Source: Castanea sativa
Lineage: Eukaryota; Streptophyta; Magnoliopsida; Fagales; Fagaceae
NCBI RefSeq assembly: GCF_040712315.1
Contig: NC_134013.1
Span: 30,291,001-30,355,000, forward strand
Length of the DNA: 64,000 bases
Direction: 5' to 3'
The notes below the pieces were generated by a model that did no database searches, had not been told where the DNA came from, and saw nothing but the letters and a program-made list of their open reading frames with translations. The translations under genes were made by a program, and so were the position numbers. Every line of letters starts with the position of its first letter. Within the stretch, counting starts at the first letter, position 1. Positions 33,048 through 44,197 of this stretch are shown piece after piece.

Positions 33048-35411
33048 ACATATACATCATGTGCAATGGTATCACACAAAGCAGGAAAGAAAAACAAACA
33101 TTGCCAACGTTCCAAGGGTATGACCCAGCAAGGTACAGGAAATGTAAAACAAACATTGTCATACCCAAGGAATGCGTCCCAAGTAAGGAGCAAGAAAATA
33201 AAAAGGGGGTACATGGAGGGGAACCTAATACATGCTTTAGAAAAGAGGCTTAGAGAGAGAAAAAGAAAACCGCTTTGGAGGGGCTAGGCCCCCTAATCTA
33301 CTGAACATTGCCCCTTTGTGGGCCTACATCTTCTTGCTTGCATCTTTGCCCTTTTTGCTCACTTAAGAGGTCATGCCCTTGCTCCAAGCATCCTCGCTCC
33401 ATGTGTGTACATGCAATAAACAAGGAAACATACCAACAGACAAGCAAAGAAAGAAACAAAGGAGATAGGAGAGCATGCTAAGAACATACTAACAAAAGGA
33501 GCCAAACGGGGGCAAACAAAACATGCTAGACATATGAAAGGGAAAACAAGCATGTTATCAAGCAAAAGTGGGTGTCCTAAGAGGACAAATGTAGGTTTGG
33601 ATCGGGTGTCCATAGTTCCATTGGATTGGAGTATGGACGACACACAAACTTATGCATGAACATGTAGGCAAGCGTGCAAAACATGCAAGAAAGTAAAGAA
33701 AGCCAAACGAGTGGCACAAAGCAAACAAGGAAAGTATATCAACATTGTACGAAGCGGAGAAAAGTGTGTATCAAGCACACCAACACCATGGAGGTGTATC
33801 TCGCAAGTGGCTACACCTAATCAATCCCTAGGAGGGATGGATGCAACCACATAAGCAAGCCCATGAGGAGCACAAAGCATGACAAAGCCTAGATCTAGAG
33901 AGGCAAGTATAGTCATGAAGCATAGAAACAAGCAAGCAATCATAGACATGCACAAGGAGATGATCCAAACCCTTTGACATAGGCCTAAGTGTATGGATGT
34001 AAGCCTAGACCACAAGATCTAGATCTACATTATACCAAAGGGGACAAAACACAAGAAAGAGAGATACCAAGGGAGAGAAAGGCTTAAGAAACACATGGCA
34101 TAGCAACCAATATATAGATCTAAGCACATAAGCATGGCACAAAGCACATAGGCATGTAGATATAAGCATAAATATGACAAAGAAAACGTAGGCATGTAGA
34201 TCTAAGCATAAACATGGCAAAGAACACATATGCATGTAGATCTAAGCACAAACATTAAATTTAGACATATCCTAGCCTAAGAAGGCTAGGCCAACAACAT
34301 CAAAGCGATAAATCATGGCATAAGCAAGGAAACATGCTAGAAAAACATGCTAAGAAGAAAAAGCATGCTAGGGAAAGAAATAAAACATGTTATTGAATAG
34401 GAAAAAACTATAAAAATAAAGGGTGTGGATTGTGGCTAAAAAGCTACATCCACACCCCTAAACCTCAAACCTAAGGTATGGAACCAAGGAGAGGAAGATT
34501 TAGTGCAAGGACACTACCTTGTAGTTGTGGTTAAAAGAGAAGAATCAAAAGTGTTTGGTGATGTTTGGATGTATTTAGGAGAGAGATTAGAGAGAGGAAA
34601 GAGAGAATCTGCCTAGGAAACTGCCCAAAATCTTCTTCTTTTTTGCAAAATGAGGGGTCTGGAAGCTTTTATAGTGGAAAACGGCCCTTCGACCTCTGAC
34701 GCACCTTGTATGGCCGCTGGCCACCACCGACGACCACACAAGGGCTACCGGCCACCCCTGCTAACATCAGCAGTTCTAGCTTTTTCTTATCCAGCTTTGA
34801 ATGCATATTTGAAGGTCTTCTGAGACTTTGATTGAGTTGATCTTGGTCTTCCTATAAATTCTAGATGTCTAGTTTCCAAAACACTAAAGAAATTGAAAAT
34901 CCGACAGTCGAATCAAAAGTTATGGCCTTGGAAAGTGTGCTGACGCGCTTTGCACGATTTTCTAGATATCTCAACCATTTTAACTCCGATTTCAACCCAT
35001 GAATAATTTTTGGAAAGGGAACTTGATAATATTCGCAATGGAACTAGGCCCAGCCCACTCTAACTATCAAATCAAAATTAGGGTTTTTGGTGCCCCGGGG
35101 GTTAACCTCGAGTCAAACTTGGTCAAAATTGATGAAAATCACCAAGTAGTTCGGGTTTAATGGAAAAACATGAAAAATGTTGTTTTGGGATGATTTTGAC
35201 CAACTTTGACTTTCGGTTAACCTAGGGTTAACTAGGGGTATTTTGGTCAATTTGACCTGAAATGGTACTTTGAGTGCTCTGATGCCCGAACGAGTTGCTC
35301 CACATTAATCTAGATGTTTCCATGGCCCCATGAAGAAAAGATAATATTTTTGAAATTTACAGAGTCCGACATGCAAATTGAGAGCAGACAAAATACGGTG
35401 TTTACATTAAT

Positions 35412-36483
35412 GGTAAAGGTCTTGCTCCCACTAATGTAGTTGGTAACCAAAGTGATTCAAATGTTGAAGTACTTTGATGCAGGAGACCAGGTAAAGAACC
35501 AGCTGTTGAGGAACCATAAGAGGATGGGGTTGTCAACATTGATAGTAATAACAGTAATAGGGATAGTGATATGGAATGAGCTACACAAATGAACCCCAAC
35601 TAGACGTATGCGGGTGAAGATAGTAGCGACAGCTGGGACATTGAGGTGTGGTGCAATTGCCAAATCAGATGAGTGCTAGTGTAATGAACTCAGATTACTC
35701 AAGTGAAGAGTTGTTAAGTCTCACTAAGTCATCATCTGATAGTGATGATAAAGGTGATGATGGTAGTTACAGTAAGGGTGATGGTGAAGATACTACCTAT
35801 CATGGACATGTGGATAATGTCACCAAGAGGAACAAGTTTCTAGTGTTTAGACCAATTTCTGATCTTGAACACATTAGGTTTGAGAAGATTATGTTTTTTA
35901 TTTCAACTAAATAGTTCAAGGAAACTATCACTAAATATGTCGTGCATGGTGGATGGGGGGGGGTGAGGTTTGTGAAGAATGAAAAACTAAGGGTTAGAGC
36001 CAGGTGTCAACCTCCCTGCAAGTTTACAGCTTACCTAGCAAAGATGTCAAGGGAGATGACTTACTAGCTTAAGACCCTAAACTTAGAGCACACATGTACT
36101 AAGAGCTACAAAAACCCAAGGTGTTCTGCCAAGTTCTTTGCAAAAACGTTGATGAAGAAGGTGAAGAGACAACTTGATATCAAGCTAAAGGACATTCAAG
36201 ATGTTGTACATAAGAAGTATATTGTGAACATCAGTGCAGGGAAGGCCAACAAGGCTAGGGAAAGGGCTCAAGAGTTTTTTGATGGGTCTTACATAGAGCA
36301 ATACAATCAGCTTTGGGATTATTGTACAAAACTTAGGAGATCCAATCTTGGTAGTACAATTCTAATGAAGATTCACACTTTTAATGAAGGAGACATAGCA
36401 ACTGAGATGGAGTTAACTAGAGTGCCCTATTTTGAGAGATTGTATATTTGCCAAGCTGGGTGTAAAAAGGGATTCTTGGCAAG
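35412..36483 (+). pseudogene. MULE transposase, DNA-binding region, broken
   Basis: Resumes the transposase after the insertion: GKGLAPTNVVGNQSD, acidic Ser/Asp-rich stretch, then the MuDR DNA-binding block with NKFLVFRPISDLEHIRFE, FTKYVV-like and KNEKLRVRARCQPPCKF pieces and HTCTKSYKNPRCSAKF. The longest open part is 36149-36483 (KRQLDIKLKDIQDVVHKKY, KANKARERAQEFFDGSY, MKIHTFNEGDIATEME, CQAGCKKGFLA). At least five in-frame stops occur between 35470 and 35690 and one near 35912 and 36063. The frame is cut at 36484 by an LTR start, just before the catalytic DDE domain, which is not found in this window. Confidence 0.8.
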
Positions 36484-36680
36484 TGTAGACACCACATTTT
36501 GTACCTCTTACGACTCGAGCCCCCATTCCCCAATGATATTAGAGTTTTAAAGCCCAAGGTTGATTTAGGATCCAATCAGATGAAAATTGACTTAAGGAAA
36601 GTGTTTATGGAAAATATAACTTATTTTTGAACTAAATAAACTATTTTTTGAAGGAAGAAAAAAAAAGACCATGAAAAATC
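36484..36680 (+). mobile_element. Truncated LTR start inserted in the MULE gene
   Basis: TGTAGACACCACATTTTGTACC matches the start at 37072, and the two stay alignable for about 190 bp before similarity is lost. A fragment of the LTR family that also gives the starts at 52147, 60687 and 62477. A 12-bp perfect hairpin (GATTTTGTGTGG and its inverse, 36692-36726) follows. Confidence 0.65.
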
Positions 36681-36726
36681 TACATTATGGAGATTTTGTG
36701 TGGCCCTAAGTTGACCACACAAAATC

Positions 36727-37071
36727 TACATTATGTCAATGTACTGCCATCTATTGTAAGTTGCTCTTGTGATCCTTGCTATTTATCAGTTGGAAGTAAA
36801 TTAATTAATTTGTAGGTTTTAGTTGAGATAAGTTTAGACATGTTCTTAGAAGCAACGAGCTTAATTTTTTCTTTTCGAACAATGAAATTAGGGTTTCAAC
36901 TTACAACAGGGTGATGAAAATTTTCAAATTCCTAGAATTGTTGGATTATCATCCTCCCCATAAGTATGGGGTGGTTGGGAATTCAAGTTGCCCTAAGTCT
37001 ATGAGTAAATACTTGAAAAATCATTCTACTGTCTCTGTGAATTTCATGTTGTCTTGGTTAATTATAACATG
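36727..37071. other. Unassigned sequence between two LTR starts
   Basis: No coding pattern and no match recognised. Confidence 0.4.
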
Positions 37072-38890
37072 TGTAGACACCACATTTTGTACCCCTTACG
37101 ACTCGGGCCCTCGTTCCCCAATGGTGCTGAATTCTAAGACCCAAGGATGGTTTAGGGCCCAATTAGATATTAAATTGACTTGAGAAATGTTAAAATGAAA
37201 AATATAAATTTTAATGAGCAAATAAATCTATTTTTAGAAAAGTGAGGCCAAGGAAACCCTCGCTATGCACATGCAAGAATCGGCCTGCGCACACAGCTTT
37301 CTTCATGCGCACGTAGGCAAGATCTTGCACATGCATAGTGAATTCTAGAAACTAAACAAGGCAAGTTTTCTGCATTAATATTAAGGTTTGGAACGAATCT
37401 CACATCGTCTAAAAGTCATTCTAAACCTTTATTTTCACACTATAAGTAGCCTTACATGGTATATTTTTAAAAACACATAGAATCCTAGGGGAAAACACTA
37501 AGATTCACTACAAATATTGAATCAAAGAGGAGTTTTTCACAAAACATCCTCAAGTCAATTTTCTTTTGATTAGGGCATTTTTTGGCCTTGATCTTTGAGT
37601 TTGAGATTACTAATCACTCTTTTATTGAATTTTGAATAGATTTGACTAAGGGGAATGGCCAAAAATCAAGCTTAAAGAGCTTTTGTTTGAGGTATCTAGT
37701 CTAAACTTTTCTTTTTATTTTATTTTCCTTTTTGCACTTTAATCTTTTTATTTGCTTTAGTTTCTTATTGTAATATGTTTTAATATGCTCATATAGCTTA
37801 GATTTATATAGTTGTATGTTTTAAAAGCATGTTAGGTAGTTAGAATTCGTGTTTTGAAACTTCACCCTGTTTGCTGTGTTTCTAGGGGTTTTGGGTAGAA
37901 ACCCACATGCACATAATCTTACCTGCGCACGCAGGCTTGATTATGCACATGTAGGGTTGTTCATGCGTGCGCATGAACTAGCCCAAAAACCCTAATTTTG
38001 TTTTATTTGTGTTTGCTTCTACTTTCATGTGTATACTTCTATTTAGACTCTTTTCCATTTTTTCATGCTTTTAAGCTCTGTTTCATAGGTTTAATTGCTT
38101 GTTTGCTTTCACATGTTAGAATTAGGGTTTATCTTGTGTTTCATTGTTTTGATGCCATGAACACGCATTCACATGTTATGTATAAATGCCATAAGTGCTG
38201 AGTTGCTACAAGGTAAGTGAGGTAAGTCATGTATTCACATGAACATGCATCTTTGAGTAGGAAGTTGCTTAATGATAGGTTTGAATATGCTTGCTTGGAT
38301 GAGTTATGCTTAATCACATGTTTGTTTGAACCTTTTAATGCCTATGTTTTTGCCTTGAGTATGTATGATGATATGATGTTAGATATATGCTAGGGTTTAT
38401 GCCATACCATGCTAGATGAATGCTAGGTTGGTTGACATGTATACTAGATGTATGTAAGGGAATGTCATGATAGATGATAGATGAATGTTAGGCCTTTGGT
38501 TGACAAGTATGATTAGATGTATGTTAGGATTTATGACGGGTGACAAGCATGATAGATATATGGTTAGGATGATTAATGTCATGTTGTGTATTTAGATGCA
38601 TGTTAGTGTGTGTGTAAATCTAGAATGACAATATTGAATGTACTTTTAATAGGGTTAAGACATAAGACACAATGAGAGGAAACCAACCTTAGGCTTGGGC
38701 GATTTTGGGTGTCTAACACCTTTACAAGACCGTACCTTAACTCTGAACTCATATTTCTGGTAGTAAGATCAATGGTCATTTCTTGAAAGGACACTATATA
38801 TATGGTTCCTAGACCATTACAAAAAATAGGTGGCAACTCCCAACATTCCATTGTGTCCACAATGTGATACATAATGGTTTTGTTACTTCT
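37072..38890 (+). mobile_element. LTR-like sequence, TGTAGACACC family
   Basis: Begins TGTAGACACCACATTTTG. Further on it has a TATA-like CACTATAAGTAGCC near 37438 and a GGTGTCTAACACCTTT / GTGGCAACTCCCAAC pair near 38700-38840. That pair parallels the GTGTCTAACACC and GTGGCGACTCC blocks before the end of LTR 60687-62472. The true end could not be placed. No coding content. Confidence 0.5.
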
Positions 38891-39098
38891 CACTCAAATA
38901 CTTGACATAATGGTTTTGTTATTAAACAATTCTATAATATTAAAAAAAAAAATTTTAAAAAGCAAAACAAAACAAAATTCACTATGTGCATCATTAGCAA
39001 AGAAATCCATGACGATGATTCCACGTCATGGTATGATCAACTACCTTTGAAGTTAGCTTTCGTTTAACCGCTAATGCTTGTTGCACATGATTTGCAGG

Positions 39099-39596
39099 TG
39101 ATGAAGTCTATCCATCAGTCGAGTGTATTCATCTAGATAATGCCGACACCTTTTCACTACTCCTACAAAATGGGACTAAAGCTTTTCTGAGATGGACACT
39201 GGTGTGGTGCCTGCCACAACGTCTCTAATGCCAAAGTCAGTATAGACACCCTTTTTAGCGAGATAAGAAAATTATAAATGCTAGAGATATTCGTGTGAGA
39301 GTGTTGTTGAGTGAAAATTATGTACCTTCCTTGCTTCTGATTAGCTTCTATATATAGCTTTGTGGTTTCTAGCTGTTGGGGCTTTGATTGGGGTTTTAAT
39401 GCTCTCCCCTGTAACACTTCAGGGCATATAAGTGTGCATATTGATGAGGTTCCAACGATCTGACAGCTAGCTTGTAACTGTCTGTGGAATTGAATCTTCT
39501 TATTAATGACTTATTTGTTCTCGTCCATGCCCTGTCGAGACGGATGAAGGTGTTTTCTGGGGTCGTCCAAAGGGGGATATTTCGTCAGTCCCATCA
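39099..39596 (-). mobile_element. 3' LTR of element D (498 bp)
   Basis: TGATGAAGTCTATCC...GTCAGTCCCATCA, matching 49092-49576. Minus-strand TATA box (CTATATATAG) near 39348-39357. Confidence 0.95.
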
Positions 39597-39611
39597 GTTG
39601 CCCCCCAGGTT
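39597..39611 (-). other. Polypurine tract of element D
   Basis: Minus-strand CCTGGGGGGCAA abuts the 3' LTR. Confidence 0.8.
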
Positions 39612-40309
39612 CTATGGTCATCGTGGCGTGTCAGGACAACTATCGGAACATGAAACGCTTTCTGACTAGGCGTGACTCTTGGGGTTTTGTTCCACATTTA
39701 ATGCGTAGTGGCGGTGCCACGTACATCGTGGCCACGTGGTGCGTTTTGGCCAGTGCAGTTAATGTGCCAATTGGGTGACTCTTGGTTTTTCCGCTGGATT
39801 TCAGTTTTCTATGCTTTGGTTTTTAAACTTCTCTTCTTTTTCACTTTCCCCTTCACCTTCTCTAACTCCCAATCATTGCTTCAAGCTTCTTCTTCTCTAA
39901 CTTCTCTCTGTGATTTTTTCCAAGCCGGTGTGTTCCGTGAGCTCTTTGCATTTTCCTTTTAAAGGAATGCTTTTCTTCCTTTCCCTTTTTTACAGCATGG
40001 ATTATGGCAAGTTTCCAATTTCTTATTTCTCTCTTTCTTTGTTTGTTTGTTTTTGGTTTTCTGGGGTTTTTAGGATTCATCTCTTTCCTTCCATTTGCTG
40101 GTTTTCATGGTCAATAGTGCTGAGGTTAGGGTAGCTTGCCCCTTGGTTTCCTTCTTTTTGGCACATTTAAGTGCTTCCTGTGCTTTTCTCCCTTTGGTTG
40201 GGAATTTTGTTTTTGAGAGTAGTGGTTTAGGTGTTGTATGGGTGAGTTATCTCTTGTGCTTTGTCAATCGATCAATTGGTTTAAGAGTTTGGTGAGCGAG
40301 AGAGGGGCA

Positions 40310-42279
40310 ATGTCTAAAGTGAGATCGAGCGAACTTGAGACTGGGTTGTCGTCTAGCAACGACCACGTGAAGGGAGATACAGCCGTCTCTGTCCCTCATG
40401 AAGTTAGGGCTTTCCATGCCCTTGGGGAGACGTGTGGTTTAGACGATGAGACGCTCTCTAGATTCAAGGATAGATTCCAATTTCCAGACAGGGTTAGGGC
40501 TCGTCTTCCTCACAAGGAAGAACGAGCTTGCCACTTCTCGCTTGGGGAGGTATACTTCTACGAGGCTACCTTCCTAAGTGGGCTTAGATTCCCCATCCAT
40601 TCTTTCATTATGGAGCTCCTAGGCCGCTTTGGCATTGCTCCTAGGCAACTTATACCCAATTCTTGGAGGATAGTGATCAGTTGAATGGAAATATGGTTGG
40701 CCGCTATTAAAGGGGATACGATGAAGGTGGACAAGGTTGTTTATCTGTATCGTCTAAAGGAGTCCAAGGAGCATGGGTACTACGAGTTGGTACCATGGGA
40801 GAGGAGGACCAAGATCGTCAGGGACCTGCCCTTGTCATTCAGATACTGGAAGTCTCGCTTCTTTTTTGTGTCCAAGGATGAATGGGAGACTCCCTCTGAC
40901 GAGGTGTGGGGTGATCTCCCATGGTTGCTCTGTCGGTGGAGAACCCCGGGTTTAGGTGCGTCGTCATTCCTGTTAGTATTTTGTACTTCTTTTTTTTTTT
41001 TTTTTTTTACATTCCGTCGTCACTAGCTCTTTTGTTTGTTGTCTCGTATAGTGAAAAGACGGCCCAAACTTAAGAGCAGGTATAAAAACCCTGTTGAAGC
41101 TACTATCGAGTACGCGAAGTCAATTGACGATTTCGACAATTTGGTCGATCTTCGGGCTTTGCCTTTGCATTGTCTTGGGCCGAAGCCTTCCGCCTTTGTC
41201 CTGCGTACTATTGAGAGAGAGGAGAGGAGAAGTAAGCTGAGTTCGTTATTAACTTTATCTTCTCTTCTTCTTCTTTTTAACTGGTTTTTCCTCTTTGTAG
41301 GAATGACAACCAAATTTAACAAGGATATGTATGTGAAAATGAGGTCAAAGAAATATGAGCCACTATCTAGTCTTAGAAAGAGGGCAGTGCAGGTGGTGGA
41401 AAAGGGAGTCTCCGTCATTCCAGCTGCCCCCAGCACTGAGACGCCAAGGACAACTTCTCCAGCCACCTCGGTTGATGAGGTCACTCCTATCTCGAAGAGA
41501 CCACGGTTGACTGACAAAGGGAAGGAGAAGGCAGATTCCCGTCCTTCTAGTGTTTAGGATGATGCCAGGCTTGTCGTGGAGAGGGCGTATGAGGTCGTCA
41601 CTTCTGAGGAGTTAAAGGTTCTCGCCGGTATGCCTTCTAATGAGGTTGTGGGTCGTCACATCCACAAACTCGTCTAGGTAAAGCGCTCGTCATTTCATCC
41701 TTCGTTCCTCCTCTTTTTTTCTTTTTTCTTTTTTTTGTAAGGCCTCAGTCTTCTTTTCAGGTGTTGGGGGAGAGTCTCCATATTACCTCGGAGTTCCTCA
41801 CTCAGGAGGCCAAGGTCGCATCAACGGTTTCTAGAATGAAGGCTCTGGAGGCAGAGAACTCCACACTGAAGAAGGACATGATTAATGCAATGGATGAGGC
41901 CAATACCGTCAAGGAGAAGGTCAAAACCTTGGGGGACGACCTCAGACCTGAGCAGCAGCTAACTTTAGAAAAAGATGAATAACTTCTGGCTGCGAAGGAA
42001 AAGCTCAAGACCATTGCTGCTAAGGCCGTTGAGGCCTTTCAGCAGACTGAGGAGTACAACACAATGCTCTTTAGTTGGTATTATAAAGGTTTTGAGCTCT
42101 TGAGGCGATACCTCTTCAAGCACCCTACAAGAGTGGATCTCAAGAATTTGGACCTGGAAGAGGTGGACAGAGAGATGGTAGCTGACGAAGCCTCCCAGTC
42201 CACAGCCCCTGAGGGTGATGCACCTGAAGGTAATGCTCTTGGAAGTGGCCTTCCTCCTCCTGCTGCTGCCGATGCTTGA
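40310..42279 (+). pseudogene. Antisense gene of Tat element D (plant mobile-domain-like plus coiled coil)
   Basis: Runs opposite to gag-pol, between the 3' LTR and the integrase. ATG at 40310. The N-terminal domain (FQFPDRVRARLPHKEERACHF-type start, FYEATFLSGLRFPIHSF, LLGRFGIAPRQLIPNSWR) matches the putative gypsy-type transposon domain known as Transposase_28. Then LVPWERRTKIVRDLP, a Lys/Pro/Ser-rich middle, and a coiled coil (VSRMKALEAENSTLKKDMINA), ending with an acidic tail and TGA at 42277-42279. At least three GT-AG introns fit: about 40951-41050, 41231-41300 and 41679-41760. Once these are removed the frame is kept almost throughout, and the main damage is single nonsense codons (after RIVIS, RPSSV, HKLV and EKDE). 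Function unknown; it is a different sequence from the antisense gene in element B but has the same layout. Confidence 0.75.
41679..41760 (+). other. Intron in the antisense gene of element D
   Basis: Donor CTAG|GTAAAGC, long pyrimidine tract, acceptor TTTTCAG|GTGTTG. Two more likely introns end at 41050 (CGTATAG) and 41300 (TTTGTAG). Confidence 0.6.
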
Positions 42280-42544
42280 ACCTGCTATGACTTCTTGCAT
42301 ATGTATATTTTTCCTTCTTCTTTTTGGGTGCCCAATGTGTTTTGGGCTTTTTTAATTCTAATTTCATAACAATACTTCTAATTTAAGAACAATGTTTTTA
42401 GCCCCGTGTTTATGGGATTTTAATTTTAGTATGAAAATGATGGTGGTTGCCCGTTGTTTTTGGGCTTTTAATTATATTCGTGATTGTATAATTACTTGTC
42501 TGTACTCTTGTTTTTACATGATCTCTGTTCGCCTCATTCCTTTA

Positions 42545-43085
42545 GTCGACAATAACTTATCTTCGTTCTAGGCAGAACCTAGTTACTTGGCCATTCTTCG
42601 TGATTTGCCCTTGTTTAAGGGACTATCATTTTTTTTGTCAACAACTTGCATCCGTCTAGGCGGAATCTTGTTACTTAGCCGTTTTTCCTTTTTATGACTT
42701 GCACCCATTTGAGGGACTTCGTCATTCTTGGCTTCGTTTGTAACTTACATCCGTCTACGCAGAATCTTGTCATATAGCCATTTTTCTTTGTGACTTACAC
42801 CCATTTAAGGGATCTTGTCATTTTTGGCTTCGTCAATAACTTACATCCATCTATGTGGAATCTTGTTACATAGCCATTTTTCTTTGTGACTTACACCCAT
42901 TTAAGGGATCCTATCATTCTTGGCTTCGTCAATAACTTACATCCGTCTATATGGAATCTTGTTACTTAGCCATTTTTCTTTGCGACTTACACCCATTTAA
43001 GGGATCTTGTCATTCTTGGCTTCGTAAATAACTTACATCCGTCTATGCGAAATCTTGTTACTTAGCCATTTTTGGGCTTTTAGGC
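42545..43085. repeat. ~96-bp tandem repeat in element D, about 6 copies
   Basis: The core TAACTTACATCC.TCTA recurs at 42742, 42837, 42933 and 43029 (spacings 95-96 bp), with weaker copies at 42553 and 42642. Each unit also has a TTAGCCATTTTTCTTTG and CACCCATTTAAGGGATC block. It lies between the convergent ends of the antisense gene and the integrase, the same place as the repeat in element B. Confidence 0.85.
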
Positions 43086-43192
43086 TGCTAAGTTTGCTCA
43101 CGTTAGGTCATTAGCTGAATAATCCTTTTATTACTTCTCAAAAATGAATACAATTTTTTTGTTACATCTATTGATGGTACTTCTTCAAGTGT

Positions 43193-44192
43193 TCAATGTT
43201 CCATGGTCGTGGAAGTCTCTGTCCATCTTAAGGTCTCCAGGTGGTAACTGCCTTGTCTTGAGTAACGGACGACCAGGTAGGGTCCTTCCCAGGTTGGACC
43301 GAGTTTCCCTTGGGCTAGGTCCTTGGTTGCCGAGGTGACTTTGAGCAAAACAAGGTCCCCTATGTCAAGTCGTCTAAGCTTCACTCTTTTGTTATAATAC
43401 TCGGCCATCTTCTGCTGATACTTCGTCAATCTGTTGGAGGCTTCGTCTCTAGTCTCGTCCAAGCAATCTAGGTTGATCTTTAATTAACCGTTGTTGCTTT
43501 CTTCTCGGAATGTCTCTCGTCTGACGCTGCTTATTCCCATCTCGACCGGAATCACCACTTCAGTTCCGTAAGTGAGTCTGAACGGGGTTTCTCCTGTTGG
43601 GGTTCTTGTCGTAGTCCTGTAAGCCCACAAGGCATTGGAAAATTCCTCAGGCCAAGCCCCCTTAGCGTCGTCCAGCCTGGTTTTGATGATCTTGAGTAGC
43701 GTTCAGTTGGTCACCTCTGCTTGTCCGTTCGCCTGTGGGTGTCCCGGGGATGAGTACTGGTTCTTAATCCCCAAGCCTGAGCAAAAACCTCTGAAGCCTT
43801 GACTATCTAAGTGCCGCTCGTTGTCTGATACGATCGTCCGTGGAATCCTGAATCTGCAAATTATGTTCTTCCGTAAGAAGCTCTGGATTTTTGCTTCAAT
43901 TATGGTTGAAAAAGCCTCTGCTTCACCCCACTTTGTAAAGTAATCAATAGTGACTAGTATAAATTTTACTTGTCCCTTACCTCATAGCAGTGGACAGACG
44001 ATGTCAATTTCCCATTATGCAAATGGCCAAAGGGAGGCTATCGTCATCAGTGTCTTGGCTGGAAGGTGTTGGACATTCCCAAATCTTTGGCACCTGCCGC
44101 ACTTCTTGACGAGCTCCCTCGCGTCTACATGCATAGTGGGCCAAAAGTAACCTGTTCGGATAACTTTGCTTACCAAGGCCTTGGGGCCTGCG
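43193..44192 (-). pseudogene. Integrase of element D, core and C-terminus
   Basis: The C-terminal part (43193-43462) contains LDIGDLVLLKV and the GKLGPTWEGPYLV motif of the GPY/F-type domain. Upstream the core includes SDN and the YSSPGHPQANGQAEV block with the catalytic Glu, followed three residues later by a TGA. Further stops occur. The N-terminal part lies beyond the solo LTR insertion, at 45641-45817. Confidence 0.85.
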
Positions 44193-44197
44193 TGGTC

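Larger units (their letters stand above)
29746..35411 (-). mobile_element. LTR insertion (probable solo LTR) inside the MULE gene
   Basis: Insertion 29751-35406 is bounded by TGTCAACACC on the left and GGTGTTTACA on the right. The flanking 5 bp are TTGAT and TTAAT, one mismatch. Removing it restores the MULE reading frame exactly across the junction. Read on the minus strand it begins TGTAAACACCGTATTTTG, like the TGT.GACACC.CATTTTG starts elsewhere in this window, and contains the GTGGCGACTTCA block of that LTR family near its end. No gag-pol and no internal primer site, so a solo LTR enlarged by nested elements is likely. Confidence 0.7.

Noticed and set aside
33006..33287. Frames around the (GC)(CA) tract on both strands
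   Set aside because: Open only because of the microsatellite and lie in an LTR.
41036..41557. Whole 173-codon plus-strand frame as a stand-alone gene
   Set aside because: It spans a predicted intron (41231-41300) and is the middle of the antisense gene of element D.
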